A DNA stretch of 64,000 nucleotides from an uncultured Aliiroseovarius sp. (GTDB lineage Bacteria; Pseudomonadota; Alphaproteobacteria; Rhodobacterales; Rhodobacteraceae): positions 124,001 through 188,000 of the forward strand of contig NZ_CANLNB010000005.1 in assembly GCF_947492455.1 (NCBI RefSeq). The letters are read 5' to 3'. The notes below the pieces were generated by a model. It had not been told where the DNA came from, did not search any database, and was given only the letters and a program-made list of their open reading frames with translations. Position 1 is the first letter of the stretch, and each line of letters starts with the position of its first letter. The translations under genes and the position numbers were made by a program. Below, one piece after another: positions 45,037-52,818 of the stretch.

Positions 45037-45500
45037 CGCTTTCCGGCAACCAGAAACGCAAGATGAAATCCGCCGCCCGCTTGTTCGCGGTGCAGGCGTT
45101 GTTTCAGATGGAGGCTGCGGGCCAGACCATGGACCGCGTGATGGTCGAGTTCGAAGACCACCGCTTTGGCGAAGAGTTCGACGACTACACCATGGCCGAG
45201 GGCGACAGCCGCCTGTTCCGCAAACTGGTGGGGGATGCGGTGAACCATCAGGCCAAGATCGACCAAATGACCGACCGCGCGTTGGTGGCAAAATGGCCGA
45301 TCGCGCGCATCGACCCCACCCTGCGTGCGCTGTTCCGTGCCGCTGGGGCTGAGATGGTCGAAGGCGACACTCCGCCCAAGGTCGTGATTACCGAGTTCGT
45401 TGACGTGGCACGTGCATTCTTCCCGGAAGGGGACGAGGCAAAGTTCACCAACGCCGTTCTGGATCACATGGCCCGCGAGGCGAAGCCCGAGGCGTTTTAA
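45033..45500 (+). CDS. nusB: Transcription antitermination protein NusB
   Basis: A 155-residue all-helical RNA-binding protein that works with NusE in rRNA antitermination. Motifs: RLFAVQALFQME near residue 12, KWPIARIDPTLRALFRAAGAEM and the C-terminal block VVITEFVDVARAFFPEGDEAKFTNAVLD (key FVDVAR, FxNAVLD). The ATG overlaps the ribH stop (ATGA), the conserved ribH-nusB arrangement. Confidence 0.95.
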   Translation: MTLSGNQKRKMKSAARLFAVQALFQMEAAGQTMDRVMVEFEDHRFGEEFDDYTMAEGDSRLFRKLVGDAVNHQAKIDQMTDRALVAKWPIARIDPTLRALFRAAGAEMVEGDTPPKVVITEFVDVARAFFPEGDEAKFTNAVLDHMAREAKPEAF

Positions 45501-45610
45501 ACACCGGCGAAACTGTAGAGTTCAGAGGCCACTGGGATGCGACCCATTGGCCTCTTTTCATTTGGGACAGGGGCTTTCATACTGGTCATATTCACCGAGG
45601 GGAATGTGAT

Positions 45611-45913
45611 ATGCCAAAACTCGTCCGCGTCTACATCAAGAACGTTCTGGTTGGATTTGCGCTGTCCGCAGCTTTTGTGGCGGCGTTGCTTTACATGAAC
45701 GTGGGCAACCTGTGGCACCTGATCTCGACCTCGGACATGGGGTGGATCGCGGTCCTGATGCTGTTCATGTTCAACGGGATCGTCTTTGCAGGCGTCCAGT
45801 TCGCCTTCGTTATCATGCGAATGGAACAACGTGACGACACGCCTAAAGGCGGCAAGCGTCAGCCTGTCATCACCGGCGAACCTGCCCGCGTGAAAGTGGC
45901 CGCCAACCGCTGA
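45611..45913 (+). CDS. Small two-helix membrane protein of unknown function
   Basis: A 100-residue protein with two hydrophobic helices (about residues 10-30 and 45-70) and a basic, hydrophilic tail. No named family recognised. A GAGGGGAA ribosome site precedes the ATG. It lies between nusB and the zinc-finger gene, with its own leader of about 110 bases after nusB. Confidence 0.7.
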   Translation: MPKLVRVYIKNVLVGFALSAAFVAALLYMNVGNLWHLISTSDMGWIAVLMLFMFNGIVFAGVQFAFVIMRMEQRDDTPKGGKRQPVITGEPARVKVAANR

Positions 45914-45970
45914 GCCTCTTGCAGGGCGCGCGAATTGAGGTCATGATTCCCCATCAATGAAAGGGATCCC

Positions 45971-46240
45971 ATGGCCGGTGGATGGGCGCGCGATGGCGCG
46001 GTAAGCGAACAGATTGAAGCATCGGTCTCCGATGAATTGGCCCGCATGAAGGCCAAGTCCCAGCCCGTGGGCGAAAGCTTTACCCATTGTGCAGAATGCG
46101 ACGAGGAAATCCCTCAAGCTCGGCGTGAAGCTTTGCCCGGCGTGAAACTGTGTATCGACTGTGTGCAGGAACGCGACGCGGCGTTCAAGAAACGACCGGG
46201 GATCAATCGGCGCGGGTCGAAAGACAGCCAGCTGAAATAG
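45971..46240 (+). CDS. DksA/TraR-type C4 zinc finger protein
   Basis: An 89-residue protein with the DksA-type finger CAECDEEIPQARREALPG and LCIDCVQE (two CxxC pairs, about residues 37-60). It is much shorter than DksA and lacks its long coiled coil, like E. coli YbiI and phage TraR. TraR-type proteins bind the RNA polymerase secondary channel; for this short form such a role is inference. An AGGGATCC site precedes the ATG. Confidence 0.85.
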   Translation: MAGGWARDGAVSEQIEASVSDELARMKAKSQPVGESFTHCAECDEEIPQARREALPGVKLCIDCVQERDAAFKKRPGINRRGSKDSQLK

Positions 46241-46268
46241 GGGCGAAACCCTCTTTTCCGCGTTTCAA

Positions 46269-46411
46269 ACGGGTGCTAAAAGCCTTTCAGGACACGGCGA
46301 TGGCGTCGCCGCGAGGGTACCCTCGGTTCCTTTTCCACGCTCCTGTACGCCGGGACTTTCAATCGGGAGATTGAAGGCCCCGCCTTGCCTCCCACCAGAT
46401 AGGAGGCATCC
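46269..46411 (+). promoter_or_regulatory. Structured leader of the amidinotransferase gene, possible riboswitch
   Basis: Three strong hairpins lie in about 90 bases: CGGCGA/TCGCCG (46295-46300, 46306-46311), the palindrome CGAGGGTACCCTCG (46312-46325), and a 9-bp stem (46356-46364 with 46369-46377) with a GGGA loop. TAGGAGG just before the start is the ribosome site. No riboswitch class was confidently recognised; short words such as GCCGGGAC...CGGGAGA recall the ykkC/guanidine-I class but the core is not convincing. Confidence 0.4.
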
Positions 46412-47533
46412 ATGGCCTGGTCGCCGGACAAAACTGAAGTCAAAAGCTGGAACGAATGGGACACGTTGCGCCATGTGATCGTGGGCCGTGCCGATGATTG
46501 CCATATTCCGCCGGAAGAGCCCGCACTGGATGCGAAAGTGCCCGAAGACAGCGACATGCGCGGCCAGTGGGGCCGCCGCCCGCAGGAAACCATCGACCGC
46601 GCGAATGAACTGTTGGACAATTTCGCCGACCTGCTGCGCAAGCGTGGCGTGCGCGTGGACCGTCCTGTCTCAATCGATCATTCGCAGCCCGTGACCACGC
46701 CGGATTTCCACACCGACAGCCAGTTTGGCTGCATGCCGCCGCGTGACGTGCTGCTGACCGTCGGGCACGAGATGCTGGAAGCGACCATGTCCTATCGTTG
46801 CCGCTGGTTCGAGTATCTGAACTATCGCCCGCTGCTGAAGCAATACTGGGAAGAAGACCCGAACTTCCGTCACGAAGCCGCGCCGAAGCCGCGCCTGACG
46901 GATGCGGACTATCACCCGGATTACCTGTCGGACAAAATCGGCGTCGAGAAGCGCCTGCAATGGGCTGCCGAGAAGTTCTTTGTCACCACCGAGGAGGAGC
47001 CCTTGTTCGACGCGGCTGACGTCCTGCGCTTCGGCAAGGATCTGGTCGTTCAGCACGGCTTCACCACCAACCTGAAGGGCATCGAGTGGCTGCGCCGCCA
47101 CTTCCCCGATCACCGCGTGCACACGGTGAACTTCCCCGGCGATCCGTACCCGATCCATATCGACGCGACCTTCACGCCGTTGCGCCCCGGCCTGATCCTG
47201 AACAACCCGCAGCGCCGCCTGCCGGAAGAGCAGCGCGGGATGTTTGAAAAGAACGGGTGGGAAATCGTGGACGCCGCCCAACCGGCCCACAACACGCCGC
47301 CGCCCTTGTGCTATTCCTCGACATGGCTGTCGATGAACGTCTTGGTGCTGGACCCGAAAACCGTTTGTGTCGAGAAGTCCGAGGTCTATCAGGCCGAGCA
47401 GATGGACAAGCTGGGTATGGAAGTGGTCGAGGTCGAGCTGCGCGACGCCTACGCGTTTGGCGGCGGCTTGCATTGCTGTACGGCGGATGTGTACCGCGAT
47501 GGCGACTGCGAGGATTACTTTCCGAAGCAGTAA
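46412..47533 (+). CDS. Amidinotransferase (glycine-amidinotransferase-like)
   Basis: A 373-residue enzyme of the guanidino-group-modifying fold. The N-terminal block NEWDTLRHVIVGRAD matches arginine:glycine amidinotransferase, as do DVLRFGKDLVVQHGFTTN (the Asp/metal-free active-site region), HIDATFTPLRPGL with the catalytic His, and the catalytic Cys in GGGLHCCTADV near the C terminus. It should move an amidino group from arginine to an amine acceptor; glycine is one option, other amines (for example taurine or an inosamine) cannot be excluded. It has a structured leader and its own terminator, so it is probably monocistronic and regulated. Confidence 0.87.
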   Translation: MAWSPDKTEVKSWNEWDTLRHVIVGRADDCHIPPEEPALDAKVPEDSDMRGQWGRRPQETIDRANELLDNFADLLRKRGVRVDRPVSIDHSQPVTTPDFHTDSQFGCMPPRDVLLTVGHEMLEATMSYRCRWFEYLNYRPLLKQYWEEDPNFRHEAAPKPRLTDADYHPDYLSDKIGVEKRLQWAAEKFFVTTEEEPLFDAADVLRFGKDLVVQHGFTTNLKGIEWLRRHFPDHRVHTVNFPGDPYPIHIDATFTPLRPGLILNNPQRRLPEEQRGMFEKNGWEIVDAAQPAHNTPPPLCYSSTWLSMNVLVLDPKTVCVEKSEVYQAEQMDKLGMEVVEVELRDAYAFGGGLHCCTADVYRDGDCEDYFPKQ

Positions 47534-47554
47534 GTTCTTCGCTTTAGAAACAAG

Positions 47555-47580
47555 AAACCCGCGCTTTCCGGCGCGGGTTT
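47555..47580 (+). terminator. Intrinsic terminator of the amidinotransferase gene
   Basis: Ten-bp perfect stem AAACCCGCGC (47555-47564) with GCGCGGGTTT (47571-47580) and a 6-base loop. Confidence 0.85.
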
Positions 47581-47591
47581 AGTTATTTTGT

Positions 47592-47654
47592 GGGGGAGGG
47601 GCGCTGCCCCTCTTGGCCTTCGGCCAATTCACCCCGAGATACTTATGACAAGAA
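47592..47654. repeat. REP-like palindromic intergenic element
   Basis: GAGGGGCGCTGCCCCTC (47596-47612) is followed by TTGGCCTTCGGCCAA (47613-47627) and CACCCCGAGATACTT. Two stacked hairpins in this arrangement are, to my knowledge, a frequent dispersed repeat in Rhodobacteraceae intergenic regions. Only one copy was noticed in this window. Confidence 0.6.
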
Positions 47655-47683
47655 AATGCGATGAGCTTGCGAGCGCACCTGTT

Positions 47684-49510
47684 TCACTCCATCGCCTCAA
47701 GCTCATCAATGAAGCCTTCGATCATCGACAGACCCTTGGCCCAGAAGTTGGGATCCGAGGCGTCCAGCCCGAAGGGTGCTAGAAGCTCTTTGTGGTGTTT
47801 GGATCCGCCGGCTTTCAGCATCTCGAAATACTTCTCTTGGAAGTCCGCGTCGCCTTCTTCGTAGACGGCGTAAAGCGCGTTCACCAGACCGTCGCCGAAC
47901 GCGTAGGCGTAGACATAGAAGGGCGAGTGGACGAAGTGGGGGATGTAGGACCAGAAGGTCTCGTATCCGGGCATGAAATCAAAGGCTTCGCCCAGGCTTT
48001 CGGCCTGCACGGACATCCAGATGGCGTTGATGTCATCGGGCGTCAACTCGCCTTCGGCGCGGGCGGCGTGGAGTTTGCATTCGAAGTCGTAGAAGGCAAT
48101 CTGGCGCACGACCGTGTTGATCATGTCTTCGACCTTGCCCGCCAGAAGAACTTTCTTCTCTTCTGCGGTTTTGGCCTCCGACAGCAGCTTGCGGAAGGTC
48201 AGCATCTCGCCAAATACGGATGCGGTTTCAGCCAGCGTCAGCGGTGTGGAGGACAGCATCTCGCCTTGGTCAGCGGCCAGCACTTGGTGGACGCCGTGGC
48301 CAAGTTCATGCGCCAAGGTCATCACGTCACGCGGTTTGCCCAGATAGTTCAGCATCACATAGGGATGCGCGTCGGTGACGGTCGGGTGGGCGAAGGCACC
48401 GGGGGCCTTGCCGGGTTTGACGCCCGCGTCGATCCAGCCATCGGTGAAGAAGGGTTTGGCGATCTCGGCCATGCGCGGATCAAACGCGGCATAGGCGTCC
48501 ATCACGGTCTTTTCGGCCTCGGGCCAGCTGACCAGCGTGTCATCTTCCATCGGAAGCGGTGCGTTGCGGTCCCAGACCTGCATCCGGTCCAGCCCAAGCC
48601 ATTTGCGCTTCAGCTCGTAATAGCGGTGCGAGAGGCGCGGATAAGCGTCGACCACAGCATTGCGTAGGGCTTCGACCACTTCGGGTTCCACGTGGTTGGA
48701 CAGGTGGCGCCCGGTCTGCGGGGTGGGCATGTTGCGCCACTGATCCTCGATGGATTTTTCCTTGGCGAGCGTGTTGTGCACGCGCGAGAAAATCTTGATG
48801 TTTTCACCCAGTACCCGCGCGATCTCTTCCGAGGCGGCTTGGCGTGTGGCACGGTCCTGTTCGGTCAGCAGGTTGGCGGTCGCTTCCAGCCCGCGCTCTT
48901 CGCCGTTCACAGTGAACATCAGCCCGGCGACGGTTTCGTCAAACAGCGTATTCCACGCCGATGCCCCGACCGAGGATTTGTCATGCAGGAACTGCTCCAG
49001 CTCGTCCGACAGCTGATAGGGGCGCATGGCGCGCAGGCGGTCGAAGACGGGTTTGTAGCGGGCCAGGTCGGCGTTGTCGGCGAACCAGCCGTTCAGCACG
49101 GTGTCATCAATCCGGTTCACTTCGAGCGAAAAGAAGACCAAGGGAGCGGTGAAGACGGTGATCTGTTCTTGGCAGTTTTGGAAGAACTGTGCGCGGTCCG
49201 CATCGGTGGTTTCCTGATAATAGCGCAGGCCCGCAAAGGACATGATGCGGCCGCCGATCATCTCGATCTTTTCATAGGCCAGCACGCAGTCGAGCATACC
49301 CGCAGCATCCAGCCCTGCCAGTTTCCCCTGATAGGTCTGGGCGAAGTCTGCACAGGCGTTCTCCAGCCAGCCCAGATCACGCTCAAGCTCGGGCGCGTCC
49401 TGTGACGGGTACAGATCCGACAGATCCCATTCCGGCAGATCTCCAAACGGGTTGTCGCCCGTACCGGCAGTTGCATCGCGCAGAATTTGAGGGGGTAGGG
49501 TGGAAAGCAT
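47684..49510 (-). CDS. pepF: Oligoendopeptidase F (M3 metallopeptidase)
   Basis: Cytoplasmic zinc peptidase that degrades oligopeptides. The start at 49510 (MLSTLPPQILRDA) has GGAGG just upstream; the frame remains open further but without a ribosome site. The 608-residue protein has the M3 active site LAHELGHGVHQ (HExxH, near residue 402) and the C-terminal block FVHSPFYVYAYAFGD. Length is usual for PepF. Confidence 0.94.
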   Translation of the reverse strand: MLSTLPPQILRDATAGTGDNPFGDLPEWDLSDLYPSQDAPELERDLGWLENACADFAQTYQGKLAGLDAAGMLDCVLAYEKIEMIGGRIMSFAGLRYYQETTDADRAQFFQNCQEQITVFTAPLVFFSLEVNRIDDTVLNGWFADNADLARYKPVFDRLRAMRPYQLSDELEQFLHDKSSVGASAWNTLFDETVAGLMFTVNGEERGLEATANLLTEQDRATRQAASEEIARVLGENIKIFSRVHNTLAKEKSIEDQWRNMPTPQTGRHLSNHVEPEVVEALRNAVVDAYPRLSHRYYELKRKWLGLDRMQVWDRNAPLPMEDDTLVSWPEAEKTVMDAYAAFDPRMAEIAKPFFTDGWIDAGVKPGKAPGAFAHPTVTDAHPYVMLNYLGKPRDVMTLAHELGHGVHQVLAADQGEMLSSTPLTLAETASVFGEMLTFRKLLSEAKTAEEKKVLLAGKVEDMINTVVRQIAFYDFECKLHAARAEGELTPDDINAIWMSVQAESLGEAFDFMPGYETFWSYIPHFVHSPFYVYAYAFGDGLVNALYAVYEEGDADFQEKYFEMLKAGGSKHHKELLAPFGLDASDPNFWAKGLSMIEGFIDELEAME

Positions 49511-49707
49511 GGGACCTCCGAAAATGTCGTTTCCCAAGACATAGGCGGTGGGGGGCGGGGTTGCAATCGGGCGCACGCAGGTTCTGGTCATGGGCGCAAA
49601 GCCTACGCGTAAGGGGCGGGAAATGGCCGATTTTCCCCCTTGGGGGGTTTTGACCCGGCCCGGTGGTCCCTTTATAGGAAAGGCAACCATCCTTAGGAGC
49701 GTGCGGC

Positions 49708-52242
49708 GTGATCAGATTCGTCCTTGGTATATTCGGTGCGATGTTTACCGGCATCACCCTTGCGATCTTCATGGCCGCCTTGGTCGTGGGGGGCGTTTTC
49801 TGGATGTATTCCAGGGACTTGCCCAGCCACGAACAGCTGGCGAACTATACGCCCGCGACGATCAGCCGGGTCTATTCCGGCGAAGGTCAATTGATGGACG
49901 AGTTCGCACAGGAGCGTCGCCTGTTTACGCCCGCGGACGAAATTCCCGACCTTGTGAAGCATGCTTTCATCTCGGCCGAGGATAAAAACTTCTATAACCA
50001 CGCAGGCTTTGACCCCCGCGGGATCGCCGCTGCTGCGCTTGAAGCGGCGCGCGGTGGGGCGCTGCGCGGGGCGTCGACCATTCCGCAGCAGGTGGTGAAG
50101 AACTTCCTACTGTCCTCGGAACGATCCGCCGAGCGGAAGATTAAGGAGTTGATCCTGTCGGTGCGTTTGGAAAATACCCTGTCCAAGGATGACATTCTGG
50201 CGCTGTATCTGAACGAGATCTTCTTGGGCCAGAACTCCTACGGTGTAACAGCGGCGGCGCAGACTTACTTCAACAAGACGCTCGACCAGTTGGAGCCGCA
50301 CGAGGCTGCCTATTTGGCGACCCTGCCGAAGAAGCCCGCGAAACTGCACCCAGTTCGCAACAAGGAAGCCGCTCTAGGGCGCCGCAACTATGTGCTGCGC
50401 GAGATGTATCAGAACGGTTATCTGGATCAGGCGATCTATGAGGCCGAGAAAGAGCTGCCCCTGCGCTCGGTCCAAAACGGCGATTTCGAGGGCTTCCGCA
50501 CCGCACTGCCGGATCGTGACTATTTCACTGACGAAATTCGCCGCCAGTTGAGCCGCGATTTCGGCGAAGAAGAGTTCTTTACCGGTGGTCTGACCATTCG
50601 TGCGACTGAGAACCCCAAATTGCAAGATGTGGCCGCAGCCAGCCTGCGCCAAGGGCTTGAAGAATATGACCGGGGCCGGGGTGTCTGGCGTCCCACCGGC
50701 GTGACACTGCCCGAAGGCGCGCTGTCGGATGAGGCAAGCTGGCGTCAGGCGTTGGCTGACACCAAATTCCCGCGGGACATCGAGGGTTGGTATCCTGCCG
50801 TTGTGCTTGAGGTCGGTAACAATGACGCGCGCATTGGCATTGAAGGTGTCGAAGAGGATGATGACGGGCACTGGATCCCGGCCAAGGATGTGACATGGGC
50901 ACGTCGCTTGGGCGAAGATGGAAGCCTCGGGCGCAAGGCCCGTGTGGCGGGCGATCTTCTGAAGGTCGGCGAGGTTGTGCATGTACGCCGCTTGGTCAAA
51001 GACGATGATGGCAGCTTTGTCCGCTGGACCCTGCGCCAGATCCCGGAAGTACAGGGCGGCTTTATGGCGATGGACGTCAACACCGGGCGTGTGATCGCGA
51101 TGCAGGGTGGCTTTAGTTATCAGCATTCAGTCTATAACCGTGCCACACAAGCGCAGCGCCAGCCGGGATCAAGCTTCAAACCCTTCGTCTACGCGGCCGC
51201 GTTGGACAGCGGATTTTCCCCGGCCACTATCGTGATTGACGCGCCAATTGAGGTTGAGAGCGGCGGCAAAATCTGGCGCCCGAAGAATGCTTCGAACGAG
51301 TTTTACGGCCCGACGCCCTTGCGCACCGGGATCGAGCAATCGCGAAACCTGATGACTGTGCGTCTGGCTCAGGAAATCGGCATGGACACGGTGGCAGGCT
51401 ATGCCGAGCGATTTGGCGTCTATGACCAGATGAACCCGTTCCTCGCCAACTCGCTTGGGTCTGAGGAAACTACGCTGTTCAAGATGGTGGCGGCTTATGC
51501 GATGTTTGCCAATGGCGGCGAACGGGTTGAGCCTACGCTGGTCGACCGCGTGCAGGACCGCTGGGGGCGGACGATCTATCGCCACGACCGCCGCGACTGT
51601 GTGGATTGTGACGATCCGGTGCTGGCCGCCGGGGCCGAGCCGTGGATCAAAAGCAACCGGGAACGCGTGATGGACGCGATCACGGCGTATCAGTTGACCT
51701 CGATGATGCGCGGTGTTGTGCAGCGCGGGACGGCCAGCCGGACTGTAAACCTGCCGGTGCCTGCTGCTGGCAAGACGGGCACGACCAACGATGCGCGTGA
51801 TGTGTGGTTCGTAGGCTTTACGTCGAACATCGTGGCGGGCTGCTATATTGGCTACGACCGTCCGCGCAGCATGCCCGGCGCTTCGGGTGGCGGCATGTGT
51901 GGCCCTGTCTTCAATCGTTTTATGGCGGAAGCGGTGAAAGAACTGGGCGGCGGTGAATTCGAGGTGCCGGAAGGCGGGCATTTCATCAAGATCGACCGCT
52001 TTTCGGGTGCGCGTCTTCCGGATGATGCCACCGGCGAGTATGTGGTGGCCGAGTATTTCCGCGATGGCGAAGAACCGCTGTTCGGTGTGATGTTCGATGG
52101 TGGCTTTGCCATGGGATCGAACCTGCCGTTGTTTGATCGTGACGGTGCAGGGGGCGAAGAAGTTCGGACTTCGACCGGGAAAACGGTCGTTGTGCCGGAT
52201 AAAGCGGATTTCGGAACGCTGTCCTCGGGTGGTCTCTACTGA
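49708..52242 (+). CDS. mrcA: Penicillin-binding protein 1A
   Basis: Bifunctional peptidoglycan synthase. The 844-residue protein has one N-terminal membrane anchor (about residues 7-32), a GT51 transglycosylase domain with EDKNFYNHAGFDPRGI and STIPQQVVKNFLL and ALYLNEIFLGQNSYGV (residues about 90-180), an OB-like insertion, and a transpeptidase domain with SSFK (catalytic Ser), SRN and KTGTTNDARD. A long acidic stretch is absent. It may start at GTG 49708. A short interval separates it from the divergent pepF; rne follows after a long leader. Confidence 0.95.
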   Translation: MIRFVLGIFGAMFTGITLAIFMAALVVGGVFWMYSRDLPSHEQLANYTPATISRVYSGEGQLMDEFAQERRLFTPADEIPDLVKHAFISAEDKNFYNHAGFDPRGIAAAALEAARGGALRGASTIPQQVVKNFLLSSERSAERKIKELILSVRLENTLSKDDILALYLNEIFLGQNSYGVTAAAQTYFNKTLDQLEPHEAAYLATLPKKPAKLHPVRNKEAALGRRNYVLREMYQNGYLDQAIYEAEKELPLRSVQNGDFEGFRTALPDRDYFTDEIRRQLSRDFGEEEFFTGGLTIRATENPKLQDVAAASLRQGLEEYDRGRGVWRPTGVTLPEGALSDEASWRQALADTKFPRDIEGWYPAVVLEVGNNDARIGIEGVEEDDDGHWIPAKDVTWARRLGEDGSLGRKARVAGDLLKVGEVVHVRRLVKDDDGSFVRWTLRQIPEVQGGFMAMDVNTGRVIAMQGGFSYQHSVYNRATQAQRQPGSSFKPFVYAAALDSGFSPATIVIDAPIEVESGGKIWRPKNASNEFYGPTPLRTGIEQSRNLMTVRLAQEIGMDTVAGYAERFGVYDQMNPFLANSLGSEETTLFKMVAAYAMFANGGERVEPTLVDRVQDRWGRTIYRHDRRDCVDCDDPVLAAGAEPWIKSNRERVMDAITAYQLTSMMRGVVQRGTASRTVNLPVPAAGKTGTTNDARDVWFVGFTSNIVAGCYIGYDRPRSMPGASGGGMCGPVFNRFMAEAVKELGGGEFEVPEGGHFIKIDRFSGARLPDDATGEYVVAEYFRDGEEPLFGVMFDGGFAMGSNLPLFDRDGAGGEEVRTSTGKTVVVPDKADFGTLSSGGLY

Positions 52243-52818
52243 TAAGGCTTTGCAGCCATAGATTGAACGGTTTTGCCACGGTCCTGCCGGACCACTCTGA
52301 AAACTTATGCACAGAATCGCATTTTGCCCATTGTCTTTCCATGGGGTGAACACTTATGTTCTGAGAACGGTGGTGCGTTTTGAATAGCACCCCGCACAAG
52401 AGTTTCGCTGTCATGGCGACGGATGCCGGCCCAAAGACGCCGCAGACCACATCATGACAGGCTAAGAGCGCTTCGGGACGCAGCCGCATGACGGACTGGC
52501 CGCCGAAGCCGGAAATTGATGACCCGGCAGCAGGTTCGTAAAAAACTTGCCCCGATGTCTGAAAATACGCCCGACTTTGCAAAGCGAAGGGGGCACATGA
52601 ATGGGTTTCGCACGAACCGCCGGTGTAACCGGACAGGATAGGCGAGACCGGAGAAGAAACGCGATGATGCGTGCGAGGATCGAGCAAGGACAGGCAATGG
52701 GGCGTATGCCCCTTCAGCTGTTGTCCCATCCCCCGCATCTGCTCGCCCTGACAAGTCACCCCTTTCCTGTTGCGCGTCCCCCGGGGCGGGCGCGGCGATC
52801 CGGGTGCAGAAAGACAAC
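52243..52818 (+). promoter_or_regulatory. Long structured leader of the RNase E gene
   Basis: About 575 bases without a plausible gene precede rne. Visible structure includes CTGTCATG (52408-52415) pairing with CATGACAG (52453-52460), and GCTTCGG (52470-52476) pairing with CCGAAGC (52503-52509). rne mRNAs in other bacteria have long leaders through which RNase E controls its own synthesis, so this is a likely autoregulatory 5' UTR; the transcription start was not identified. Confidence 0.5.

Noticed and set aside
46295-46377. Guanidine-I (ykkC) riboswitch in the amidinotransferase leader
   Set aside because: A few short words match, but the conserved core order could not be aligned by eye; kept only as an unclassified structured leader.
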